5,689 nt of DNA from Holosporales bacterium (GCA_003542655.1 DPKF01000112.1:1-5689), one strand, 5' to 3'; positions 1 to 5,631 are shown, counted from the stretch's first letter. Notes: generated by a model from the letters alone, not told the origin. Made by a program: numbers and translations.

Positions 1-62
1 TATCAATAATAACGTTTTAATCCCGAGTTGGGGTTTATAGGTGGAGCTTATGTAAAAATCTT

Positions 63-1076
63 CTATTGATCTTCTTTTCTAATCAAGGTTTCTAACCCTC
101 CTGGTTGTTGCAGAATTGCTAAATACTCTTCTTCTGTTAATTGAATACCGGTTTTTTCGTATAGTTCTTGTCTTAAGTGTGATATTGTGACTGCTTCTTT
201 TGTAACATAACGTTTAGACTGTTCACTCAAAAATTGGTTGAGACGATGTTTGCTTTTTAAACCTTCCGGTCTTGTTAATATAGCGCTGCTTAAAATGACT
301 GGCATAACCGTATTTTGGCCATTAAGGTGTGTGGGAAGTATTGCTTCTGCTATATTTATTATATCAAAACCCCAACATTCTAAAAGATGACTGAGCAACT
401 TACTGGAATATCCTAGTACGAATACTTTTTGTTGATCACCTACATTTCTTAAACATATAGGGAATTTAAGCCCTGTTTGAGAAGCATCATGGTCTACAGA
501 TAAAAATAAGATTCCACCGGGCTTTAATAGTTTTACTATATGATCGAAAAACAGAGGAATTTGTGTGAGATCACAATAGTGTAAAAATAGTTGTGCAGTG
601 ATAACATCATAGGGCTCATCTCTTGTAGCGGATGCCCAGTCAAAAAAGTCAAGATTAGATTCAGTATTGATCTTGAATTCAGATTTTGGCGATCTTGTTT
701 TAGCTTCTGTTGCTAAATTTATTAATTGAGCGCGCATTTCTGGAATCATTTCAACAGCCCTGTACTGTATGATGACTTTTGAAAAGCACGAACATGAGGC
801 TAAAAATTCCAAATAAGTGCCTCTTCCAGCACCTATATCTAAAATGCGCGGCGGTTTCTGAATTTGTTTATAGAGAGAAATAACATGCTTTGTAATCTGC
901 GGATAGCTAGGATTACAGGGCACATTATAACCACCAAATGGATGCGGAACTGGCGTCGCTTCAGAAATAAGAAGAGACGGCGGTTTCTTTTGTTCTGCGC
1001 TCTCTCCACCGTCTAACGCATAAACTAATATGTTTGTGTTCATGCATAATAGTATACCTAAAAAACATTTATTCAT
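63..1076 (-). CDS. Exported class I SAM-dependent methyltransferase, substrate unknown
   Basis: Predicted methyltransferase of 337 residues. The SAM-binding motif I is clear as ILDIGAGRG (about residues 78-86), followed by a motif II-like YDVITAQLFLHYC (156-168) and the post-motif III LLKPGGILFLSVD (183-195); this order is typical of the Rossmann-fold class I family. I chose the ATG at 1076 because it begins MNKCFLGILL, a lysine followed by a hydrophobic stretch ending in VYA, which looks like a Sec signal peptide cleaved near residue 20. A GGGA lies 8 nt upstream as a weak ribosome site. A GTG at 1103 would add nine residues ahead of the signal and has no Shine-Dalgarno. The C-terminal third (from about residue 270) is charged and not recognised. 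The gene is divergent from the pseC-like gene and has no visible operon partner. The fold is secure; substrate and final location are not. Confidence 0.8.
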   Translation of the reverse strand: MNKCFLGILLCMNTNILVYALDGGESAEQKKPPSLLISEATPVPHPFGGYNVPCNPSYPQITKHVISLYKQIQKPPRILDIGAGRGTYLEFLASCSCFSKVIIQYRAVEMIPEMRAQLINLATEAKTRSPKSEFKINTESNLDFFDWASATRDEPYDVITAQLFLHYCDLTQIPLFFDHIVKLLKPGGILFLSVDHDASQTGLKFPICLRNVGDQQKVFVLGYSSKLLSHLLECWGFDIINIAEAILPTHLNGQNTVMPVILSSAILTRPEGLKSKHRLNQFLSEQSKRYVTKEAVTISHLRQELYEKTGIQLTEEEYLAILQQPGGLETLIRKEDQ

Positions 1077-1117
1077 TTTTAAAATCCCGGATTCATATTT
1101 CACTTGTTCGCAAACTA

Positions 1118-1142
1118 CTATAAATTATTATACAAGTCAATA
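1118..1142 (-). promoter_or_regulatory. Possible promoter of the methyltransferase gene
   Basis: On the minus strand a perfect TATAAT occupies 1132-1127. It would place the transcription start near 1120, about 44 nt before the chosen ATG. No good -35 box is found at 16-18 bp. A TTGACT abuts the box at 1140-1135 and would be too close to a second candidate, TATAGT at 1122-1117 (12 bp spacer). The assignment therefore rests mainly on the -10 box in AT-rich DNA. Confidence 0.35.
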
Positions 1143-1259
1143 TGTTTTTATTATATGATCAGTGTTTAGATAAAATATGACACTATGTCGTTAATCTCCA
1201 AAAAAGTAGCATAAATTCAACTTCATTTTATCTGGGTAAATCTATTGTTATTGATATCC

Positions 1260-1288
1260 TTGCTAGATAAATTTGTTATGATTATAAT
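1260..1288 (+). promoter_or_regulatory. Sigma-70 promoter for the pseC-like gene
   Basis: A TTGCTA at 1260-1265 (4 of 6 matches to the -35 consensus) is followed after exactly 17 bp by a perfect TATAAT at 1283-1288. The predicted start of transcription is near 1295, giving a leader of about 26 nt before the ATG at 1321. This is the best promoter match in the window and suggests the gene is transcribed on its own. Confidence 0.7.
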
Positions 1289-1320
1289 AATCTCACTAAT
1301 TCATATTCTGTATAAGTAAA

Positions 1321-2484
1321 ATGATTTCATATGGACGCCAATGCATTGACCAAAATGATATAGATGCTGTTGTTAATGTTTTAAAGGGTGATTGGTTAAC
1401 GTGTGGCCCGCATGTTGATAATTTCGAGGGGAAATTAAAGAAGCTTACCAAAGCGTCTTATGCTGCCGCGTGTTCAAATGGAACAACAGCATTACACCTT
1501 GCTTTACTTGCGCTAGGTGTTGGCCCGGGGGATAGCGTGCTGGTGCCAGCTATAACATTTTTAGCCTCTGCTAATGCTGTACGCTTTACTGGTGCAGATG
1601 TTGTGTTTGTTGATATAGACCGTACAACGGGTTTAATAACCCCAGAAACATTAGAAGATGCCATTAATAAAAACCCTAATACAAATTTTAAAGCTTTTAT
1701 TAACGTTCATTTTGCAGGGCAATGTGCTAACCTGGAAGATATCCATGCATTTGCAAAAAAGCATACCTTAAAAATAATAGAGGATGCTGCCCATGCTATT
1801 GGAACTTCTTATATAGATTCCAAAGGTATATCTCATCATATTGGGTCCAACGCTTATTCTGATGTCACGACATTTTCTTTTCATCCTGTTAAAACGATTG
1901 CGATGGGGGAGGGGGGAGCCGTTACGACAGAAGATCCGAAACTTTATCAAAAAATAAGTGCTTTAAGAACGCATGGTATGATACGTGATGAAAAACGATT
2001 GAAAAATGAAAGCCATGGCCCCTGGTATTATGAAATGCAAGAGTTGGGTTTTAATTACCGTATTAGCGATATAAATTGCGCACTTGGTTCATCTCAGCTA
2101 GACAAGCTTGATTTTTTTATTCAGGACAGGCTGAAAACAGTTGAATATTATGATAGTGCACTATCGGCCTTAAAAAATATTAAAGTAATGAAACGCCTAA
2201 ATCATTCTAAAACGGCTTGGCACTTATACGTTGTTTTTATTGATTTTGATGCTATTGGAAAATCACGCCAGGAGGTTGTTCAAGAACTGCATGATCAAGG
2301 TATTGGAACGCAAATTCATTACATGCCGTTATATCAGCATCCTTATTATGAAAAATTATACGGTAAAATTGCACTACCAGGTGCAGAGGCTTATTATAAG
2401 GTCTGTATTAGTTTGCCTTTATTTGTAGGTCTTACAGAACAAGATAAACAAAATGTTGTTTCTGCACTTAAAAAATATGGATAA
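1321..2484 (+). CDS. pseC: PseC-like aminotransferase: UDP-4-amino-4,6-dideoxy-N-acetyl-beta-L-altrosamine transaminase
   Basis: PLP-dependent sugar aminotransferase of the DegT/DnrJ/EryC1/StrS family, 387 residues, close to known PseC proteins (about 375). PseC performs the transamination step that converts the 4-keto UDP sugar to the 4-amino sugar in pseudaminic acid synthesis, in the cytoplasm. Visible marks are the start MISYGRQCIDQNDI with DWLTCGP (24-30), the phosphate-binding SNGTTALHLAL (52-62), EDAAHAIGT (154-162) with the PLP-ring aspartate D155, FSFHPVK (185-191) with the Schiff-base lysine K191, RTHGM (216-220), and LGFNYRISDINCALG (242-256). The C-terminal IGTQIHYMPLYQHPYY and ISLPLF also fit PseC. 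The start matches the family N-terminus although no good Shine-Dalgarno precedes it. It has its own promoter and converges on flagellin. A related 4-aminotransferase such as a perosamine synthase is the main alternative. Confidence 0.8.
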   Translation: MISYGRQCIDQNDIDAVVNVLKGDWLTCGPHVDNFEGKLKKLTKASYAAACSNGTTALHLALLALGVGPGDSVLVPAITFLASANAVRFTGADVVFVDIDRTTGLITPETLEDAINKNPNTNFKAFINVHFAGQCANLEDIHAFAKKHTLKIIEDAAHAIGTSYIDSKGISHHIGSNAYSDVTTFSFHPVKTIAMGEGGAVTTEDPKLYQKISALRTHGMIRDEKRLKNESHGPWYYEMQELGFNYRISDINCALGSSQLDKLDFFIQDRLKTVEYYDSALSALKNIKVMKRLNHSKTAWHLYVVFIDFDAIGKSRQEVVQELHDQGIGTQIHYMPLYQHPYYEKLYGKIALPGAEAYYKVCISLPLFVGLTEQDKQNVVSALKKYG

Positions 2485-2491
2485 CAAAGAC

Positions 2492-2530
2492 AAAAAAGCA
2501 CCCAAACATATTTGCTTGAGCGCTTTTATT
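2492..2530 (-). terminator. Rho-independent terminator of the flagellin gene, shared in part with pseC
   Basis: The arms 2494-2508 and 2513-2527 surround a 4 nt loop in the 62 bp gap between two convergent genes. Read as minus-strand RNA, the stem is 15 bp with no mismatch, because three positions are G-U pairs, and it runs into a six-U tract. Read as plus-strand RNA the same three positions are A-C mismatches, leaving a weaker stem whose outer AAAAGC/GCUUUU arms still pair and which is followed by UUUUAUU. It is therefore mainly the flagellin terminator and may also slow or stop pseC transcription. Confidence 0.75.
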
Positions 2531-2546
2531 AAAGAATTTTGAAGAA

Positions 2547-3383
2547 TTAACGCGCGCTTTTCACAAGTTCAGAAAGCTTGCCGGCTTTTTCCAAAGTTTT
2601 ACTCATCATTGCACCAGCAACGTCAACTAAAGCATTTAGTGTTTGAGAGCGTTCCAAAGCTGATGGAATATCCGTGTCAGCGAAGGCGGCTTTTGCACCA
2701 GAGAAGTTTTGAATTGTTGTGCCTAGGTTGTTTGTAATAAATCCTATTCTCGATTTTAACGCACCAAGTTTTGCCACTTCGTTGTTAATTGTCACACGTT
2801 CCGCTGCAATGCTTGTTAACGCTGTTGCTGCTGCAGCAGCTGACGTAATGTCTAAAAACCCTGGCGTGTTGCCAGCTGTTGCCATTGATGTTAAGTCAGA
2901 AGTTGTGTGGGACAAAACAGTTGAACCTTCAGTACCAACTTGCATTTGAAACGTATTTGCACCAGTAAAGTAAGACACACCATTAAATTTACTTGTATCA
3001 ACAACGTTTTTGGCTTCGGTAGTTAGCGCATCCATTTCAAGTTGTAAGTTTGTAAGTGCCGCAGCGTCTAATGTCATATCGTTGTTTGCTGTTGCAGCAA
3101 GGCTAGACATTTGTTCATGTAGTTCTTGTAATGTTGCAAGTGCACCAGTACCAGTCTGAACATAGGCTTCACCTTGAACAAGGTTTTTAGCAGCAGCTTG
3201 TGTTGTTTTGATATCTGCAGAAATTGCAAATGCCACACCGGCTGGACCAGGTAAGTTTGAAGGGTCAGCAATCAAGCTACCTGTTGCTAAGTCTTGTTGT
3301 ACTTTAGCAAGTTCTTTGTTGTTTTTACTAAGAGCGTTACGTGCAGCAATAGATGCTGTGTTTGTATTAATACTATCTACCAT
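2547..3383 (-). CDS. Flagellin, filament subunit
   Basis: Flagellin of 278 residues, a short form compared with the roughly 490 of enteric flagellins. It is exported by the flagellar type III apparatus and polymerises into the filament. The N-terminal D0/D1 segment begins MVDSINTNTASIAARNAL and runs as a helix-rich region to about residue 130, followed by the family motif SKFNGVSYFTGAN (131-143). A small Ser/Thr/Ala-rich centre (about 144-195) replaces the large variable domains. The C-terminal D1/D0 segment has IGFITNNLGTTIQNF (213-227), DTDIPSALERSQTLNALV (236-253) and a final helix ending LSELVKSAR. There are no cysteines, as is usual. The segment LIADPSNLPGPAGVAFAIS (37-55) departs from the usual NSAADDAAGLAIS pattern. 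A purine-rich site and a structured leader lie upstream, and a strong terminator downstream. The pseC-like gene on the opposite strand suggests glycosylation. FlgL is less likely given the length and the FNG motif. Confidence 0.9.
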   Translation of the reverse strand: MVDSINTNTASIAARNALSKNNKELAKVQQDLATGSLIADPSNLPGPAGVAFAISADIKTTQAAAKNLVQGEAYVQTGTGALATLQELHEQMSSLAATANNDMTLDAAALTNLQLEMDALTTEAKNVVDTSKFNGVSYFTGANTFQMQVGTEGSTVLSHTTSDLTSMATAGNTPGFLDITSAAAAATALTSIAAERVTINNEVAKLGALKSRIGFITNNLGTTIQNFSGAKAAFADTDIPSALERSQTLNALVDVAGAMMSKTLEKAGKLSELVKSAR

Positions 3384-3390
3384 TTTATAT

Positions 3391-3401
3391 TCTCACTTCC
3401 T
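3391..3401 (-). promoter_or_regulatory. Ribosome binding site of flagellin
   Basis: The minus-strand sequence AGGAAGTGAG lies ahead of the flagellin ATG at 3383. The AGGAAG core is 12 nt from the start codon, slightly far, but the TGAG part sits at about 8 nt. It supports the ATG at 3383 as the start. Confidence 0.5.
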
Positions 3402-3409
3402 GTGATTAT

Positions 3410-3449
3410 GAACAGTTAACATACTTTGGGTTTTCACCCTACTAAGTTC
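3410..3449 (-). promoter_or_regulatory. Structured 5' leader of the flagellin mRNA
   Basis: In the flagellin-sense strand, GGGT-GAAA-ACCC (3439-3428) forms a 4 bp stem capped by a GAAA tetraloop of the GNRA class. It can be enclosed by an outer stem in which GAAC-TT-AGT (3449-3441) pairs with ACTGTTC (3416-3410), with a 2 nt bulge. The structure ends about 27 nt before the start codon, leaving the ribosome site free. A role in mRNA stability or in translation control is inference. Confidence 0.4.
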
Positions 3450-3455
3450 TTTATA
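3450..3455 (-). promoter_or_regulatory. Possible -10 box of the flagellin promoter
   Basis: TATAAA reads on the minus strand at 3455-3450, which would start transcription near 3443. No convincing -35 partner, sigma-28 signature (TAAA with a GCCGATAA-like -10) or sigma-54 signature (TGGCAC with TTGC at correct spacing) was found. If this box is used, the outer stem of the leader would be only partly transcribed, so a start further upstream is also possible. Confidence 0.25.
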
Positions 3456-3505
3456 CCCTGCAAAAGGTTAATAAACACTTAATAACTTGATTATTTTTAT
3501 TTTTT

Positions 3506-3534
3506 TTGTTAGTAATAAGGTTGAATTTTATGTT
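3506..3534 (+). promoter_or_regulatory. Possible promoter of the fabD-birA operon
   Basis: TTGTTA at 3506-3511 and TATGTT at 3529-3534 are separated by 17 bp, each matching 4 of 6 consensus bases. A T-rich stretch at about 3491-3507 lies just upstream. The predicted start near 3541 would leave only about five bases before the fabD ATG. That would make the mRNA almost leaderless and fit the lack of a Shine-Dalgarno there. Such matches arise by chance in AT-rich DNA. Confidence 0.3.
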
Positions 3535-3545
3535 AGATAGATAAG

Positions 3546-4445
3546 ATGCGCGCATTATTGTTTCCGGGTCAAGGGTCGCAAACCGTTGGCATGGTTAAAA
3601 ATTTGTATAAACAACAACATGTAAAAGATCTTTTTGAAGCAGCAAATAATATTTTAAATTTTGATTTATCCGATGTTATTTTTAACGGCCCTACTGAAAA
3701 ATTAACTTTAACGCAATACGCACAACCAGCATTGCTTACAGCAAGTATGGCAATTTTAAACTGTTATTTAGCAGAACAACAAAAAAACATAGCAGAAATA
3801 TGTGCATATGTTGCAGGGCATTCTTTGGGTGAATATTCTGCTCTAGTTGCTGCCAAAGCATTAACTTTTGAAGATGCTATTCAACTTGTTTACACACGTG
3901 GGTGCGCTATGCAAGATGCTGTGCCTATAGGAAAAGGATCTATGGCAGCGATTATTGGGCTTACGATTGAAGATATTGAATCCTGCTTACCGAATGATGG
4001 TAGTTGTGTTATTGCTAATGATAATAGCAACGGCCAGGTTGTTATTAGTGGCTTAAATGAATCTATGGAATTTGTGATGGAGGCCTTAAAAATAAAAGGT
4101 GCTAAGCGCTGTATTTCCCTTGCCGTAAGTGCACCTTTTCATAGTCCTTTCATGCAAAAAGCAGCTGAAGTTATGAAAGATGCTTTGTCTAAGACGATCA
4201 TTAATGACCCTATTGTTCCTGTGATATCTAATGTATTGGCACAACCTATCACAACAAAAGAAGAAATTGAAAAATGTCTTGTCGACCAAATTTGTGGGCG
4301 TGTGCGCTGGCGTGAATCTATCTTAACTTTAGAAAGCCTTGGTGTGAGCGATTTTAATGAAGTTGGCCCAGGGTCCGTATTAACAGGGCTTGGTAAGCGC
4401 ATTATAAAAGATGCAAATCATAGCATATTAGAATTAAATACTTAA
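3546..4445 (+). CDS. fabD: Malonyl-CoA:ACP transacylase
   Basis: FabD transfers the malonyl group from CoA to acyl carrier protein, supplying the extender unit for cytoplasmic type II fatty acid synthesis. The 299-residue length is normal (about 300-315). The catalytic set is complete: FPGQGSQ (6-12) with the oxyanion-hole glutamine Q11, GHSLGEY (91-97) with the nucleophile S93, the malonyl-carboxylate-binding arginine R118 in YTRGCAMQ, and the catalytic histidine H199 in SAPFHSPFM. VISNV (226-230) and NEVGPGSVLTGL (271-282) also fit the family. The start MRALLFPGQGSQ aligns with FabD N-termini, although no Shine-Dalgarno precedes it. The stop is 3 nt before the biotin ligase gene, so the two are very likely cotranscribed. 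No fabH, fabG or acpP is visible; only 100 bp upstream separates fabD from the flagellin leader, so the usual fab cluster is not seen here. Confidence 0.95.
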   Translation: MRALLFPGQGSQTVGMVKNLYKQQHVKDLFEAANNILNFDLSDVIFNGPTEKLTLTQYAQPALLTASMAILNCYLAEQQKNIAEICAYVAGHSLGEYSALVAAKALTFEDAIQLVYTRGCAMQDAVPIGKGSMAAIIGLTIEDIESCLPNDGSCVIANDNSNGQVVISGLNESMEFVMEALKIKGAKRCISLAVSAPFHSPFMQKAAEVMKDALSKTIINDPIVPVISNVLAQPITTKEEIEKCLVDQICGRVRWRESILTLESLGVSDFNEVGPGSVLTGLGKRIIKDANHSILELNT

Positions 4446-4448
4446 AAT

Positions 4449-5051
4449 ATGGGTAAAATTCTTTATTTTAAAACGCTTAATTCTACACAACTATATGCCC
4501 GCGAACATTATCAAAGTTTTTTAGAAGATACGCTGATACAAGCAGACTTGCAAACAAACGGATTTGGTCGCAGGGGCACACCGTGGAAAAGTATTTCTGA
4601 AAATTTTCATGGTACTTTTGTCTTTAAAGATGTCACTATTTTACCCATTCATAGCGGAGATCTTGCATTTGTCGTTGCAGTATCTATTGGAAAATATTTA
4701 GAAATGTTAACTGTTCACAACTATGCTTTTAAATGGCCAAACGATATCGTGACTCAAGATGATTTGACAGGAGATATTAAAAAATTAGGCGGCATTCTTA
4801 TTGAAAATATGGGTGACTCTCTATTAATTGGTATAGGGCTAAATATTAACAATGCCCCACAAAACATAGAACCGTATTTATCGATAAGTTTATATGATTT
4901 GTGCCCACGTGCAGCTGCTGCTTTTTGCCCCAGTCAGTTATTTGACAGACTAAAAGCCGATTTAAAGCATTATCAAAGCGTTGGTTTTTCATATTATAAA
5001 GAAAATTGGTCGCAAAAATGCGTACAATTAAAGACTGAGAAGAGCATTTGA
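4449..5051 (+). CDS. birA: Biotin--protein ligase, single-domain, C-terminally short
   Basis: Biotin protein ligase forms biotinyl-AMP and attaches biotin to a lysine of carrier proteins such as the AccB subunit of acetyl-CoA carboxylase. The 200-residue product lacks the N-terminal DNA-binding domain of E. coli BirA (321 residues), so it should not act as a repressor. Core motifs are NSTQ (11-14), the nucleotide and biotin loop at 38-46 reading GFGRRGTPW, KWPND (95-99), KKLGGILIEN (111-120) with the biotin-contacting lysine K112, and GIGLNIN (128-134). The loop differs from the usual GRGRRG: F39 replaces the arginine equivalent to E. coli R116, while the R118 equivalent (R41) is kept. The protein ends 13 residues after W187, so the SH3-like C-terminal domain found in most ligases appears absent. 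No continuation was recognised in the other forward frames. It is likely translated with fabD. The family is secure; full activity is not. Confidence 0.85.
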   Translation: MGKILYFKTLNSTQLYAREHYQSFLEDTLIQADLQTNGFGRRGTPWKSISENFHGTFVFKDVTILPIHSGDLAFVVAVSIGKYLEMLTVHNYAFKWPNDIVTQDDLTGDIKKLGGILIENMGDSLLIGIGLNINNAPQNIEPYLSISLYDLCPRAAAAFCPSQLFDRLKADLKHYQSVGFSYYKENWSQKCVQLKTEKSI

Positions 5052-5178
5052 GTTATTCTGGTTTGTTTATGTACAGTTCTCTCAATTGTTTTATAAAAAC
5101 CTTATAAAGGTATCAATTCCACAGTCTCAGCTATGTTAAAGTTCCAAAAATATTGGTTTGATTGAGGATTTATCATTA

Positions 5179-5195
5179 TACGTATTAGATACGTA
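5179..5195. repeat. Perfect 7 bp inverted repeat, possible operator
   Basis: TACGTAT and ATACGTA flank the 3 nt TAG. No T-run follows on either strand, so a terminator is unlikely. A compact dyad of this kind upstream of a regulator-like gene could be a protein-binding site, but nothing in the window names the protein. Confidence 0.4.
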
Positions 5196-5282
5196 GGTAA
5201 AATAAAATGGTATGTAAGTGTTTTTTGACGATTAAATATTTCATTTATTTTAGGTAGTTTTGGTTTGTGAGTTCGGGATAGC

Positions 5283-5314
5283 AGTTTGGTCAGCATATAG
5301 GCGCTGACCAAACT
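5283..5314 (+). terminator. Perfect 12 bp stem-loop, possible terminator after birA
   Basis: AGTTTGGTCAGC (5283-5294) and its exact reverse complement (5303-5314) enclose the 8 nt loop ATATAGGC. It is the strongest perfect palindrome in the window. It lies 232 bp after the birA stop and 38 bp before the last gene. The T-run after it is short on the plus strand (CTTTAG) and also weak on the minus strand, so an operator or a mobile-element end remains possible. Confidence 0.45.
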
Positions 5315-5341
5315 TTAGTAATGCGCAACTGCTTTAATTTT

Positions 5342-5347
5342 AAGGAG
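5342..5347 (+). promoter_or_regulatory. Strong Shine-Dalgarno of the terminal gene
   Basis: AAGGAG stands 5 nt before the ATG at 5353. It is the only near-perfect ribosome binding site in the window and firmly fixes the start of the final gene. Confidence 0.75.
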
Positions 5348-5352
5348 AGCAA

Positions 5353-5631
5353 ATGTTAACGTGTACAAACTGTTATAAACTATCAAAGAAAGCAAAAGTT
5401 ATTCTTGATCTTATTAAGGGTAGCACCACAATTCCTGAAATATGTGAAAAATATCATGTTTTACCCAACGAGGTTTTAGAGTGGAAGCATGAGGCGTTAA
5501 GAGCACTTATTGCTTGTTTTTTAACCACTGCACAAGTTTTACCAACCATTGATGATCATTCAATTCAAAAATTTTATGAAGTGACTGCCCATGTATCTAT
5601 TCTTAAAAATATATCACAGCAAGGTATTTAG
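5353..5631 (+). CDS. Small helix-turn-helix protein resembling IS3-type transposase OrfA
   Basis: A 92-residue protein with a helix-turn-helix at about residues 13-50: KAKVILDLIKGSTTIPEICE, a turn at YHVLP, then the recognition segment NEVLEWKHEAL with a conserved tryptophan. The pattern, including ALRALIACF after it, follows the N-terminal half of OrfA proteins of IS3-family elements, which bind the element ends. The C-terminal IQKFYEVTAHVSILKNI (71-87) could be the remains of the OrfA coiled coil. The N-terminal basic start is replaced by MLTCTNCYKL with a CxxC pair at 4-7. No orfB start or catalytic DDE domain appears in the remaining 58 bases, and no terminal repeats could be paired. Possible readings are a remnant of an insertion sequence, an intact OrfA with orfB beyond the window, or a domesticated DNA-binding regulator. 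The alphaproteobacterial SciP/DUF1153 family has a similar fold and size but fits less well. Confidence 0.6.
   Translation: MLTCTNCYKLSKKAKVILDLIKGSTTIPEICEKYHVLPNEVLEWKHEALRALIACFLTTAQVLPTIDDHSIQKFYEVTAHVSILKNISQQGI

Larger units (their letters stand above)
5052..5352. other. 301 bp region without a convincing gene
   Basis: AT-rich stretch between birA and the final gene. It holds two perfect inverted repeats, listed separately, and a small 5 bp hairpin (ACCTT-ATA-AAGGT at 5099-5111) about 50 bases after the birA stop, which lacks a U tract. A minus-strand frame of 64 codons from an ATG at 5296 to 5102 has no ribosome site, begins inside a hairpin and matches no family I know. A TTGACG at 5225-5230 resembles a -35 box but has no good -10 partner. 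The region may be a decayed gene or a regulatory spacer. Confidence 0.5.

Noticed and set aside
21..37. Hairpin AATCCC-GAGTT-GGGGTT after the methyltransferase stop
   Set aside because: In the minus-strand RNA it has a C-A mismatch and no U tract follows, so it does not look like that gene's terminator.
1..40. Possible tail of a plus-strand gene (residues INNNVLIPSWGL then stop)
   Set aside because: Only about a dozen codons are visible, too few to support a gene.
1077..1103. GTG start adding nine residues to the methyltransferase
   Set aside because: No Shine-Dalgarno, and it would bury the signal-peptide-like segment. The ATG at 1076 fits better.
1458..1664. Minus-strand frame inside the pseC-like gene, and similar frames inside flagellin and fabD
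   Set aside because: They overlap strongly supported genes in another frame and show no family motifs, so they are shadow frames.
3440..3500. Sigma-54 or sigma-28 promoter for flagellin
   Set aside because: A TTGCA is present but no TGGCAC-type element at the right spacing, and no GCCGATAA-like box follows the TAAA.
5032..5136. Plus-strand frame after birA as a frameshifted C-terminal domain
   Set aside because: The translation (RLRRAFELFWFVYVQF and onward) shows none of the pattern expected of the biotin ligase C-terminal domain.
5102..5296. Minus-strand reading frame of 64 codons in the birA downstream spacer
   Set aside because: No ribosome site, start codon inside a perfect hairpin, no recognised family. 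Open frames of this length are common in AT-rich DNA.
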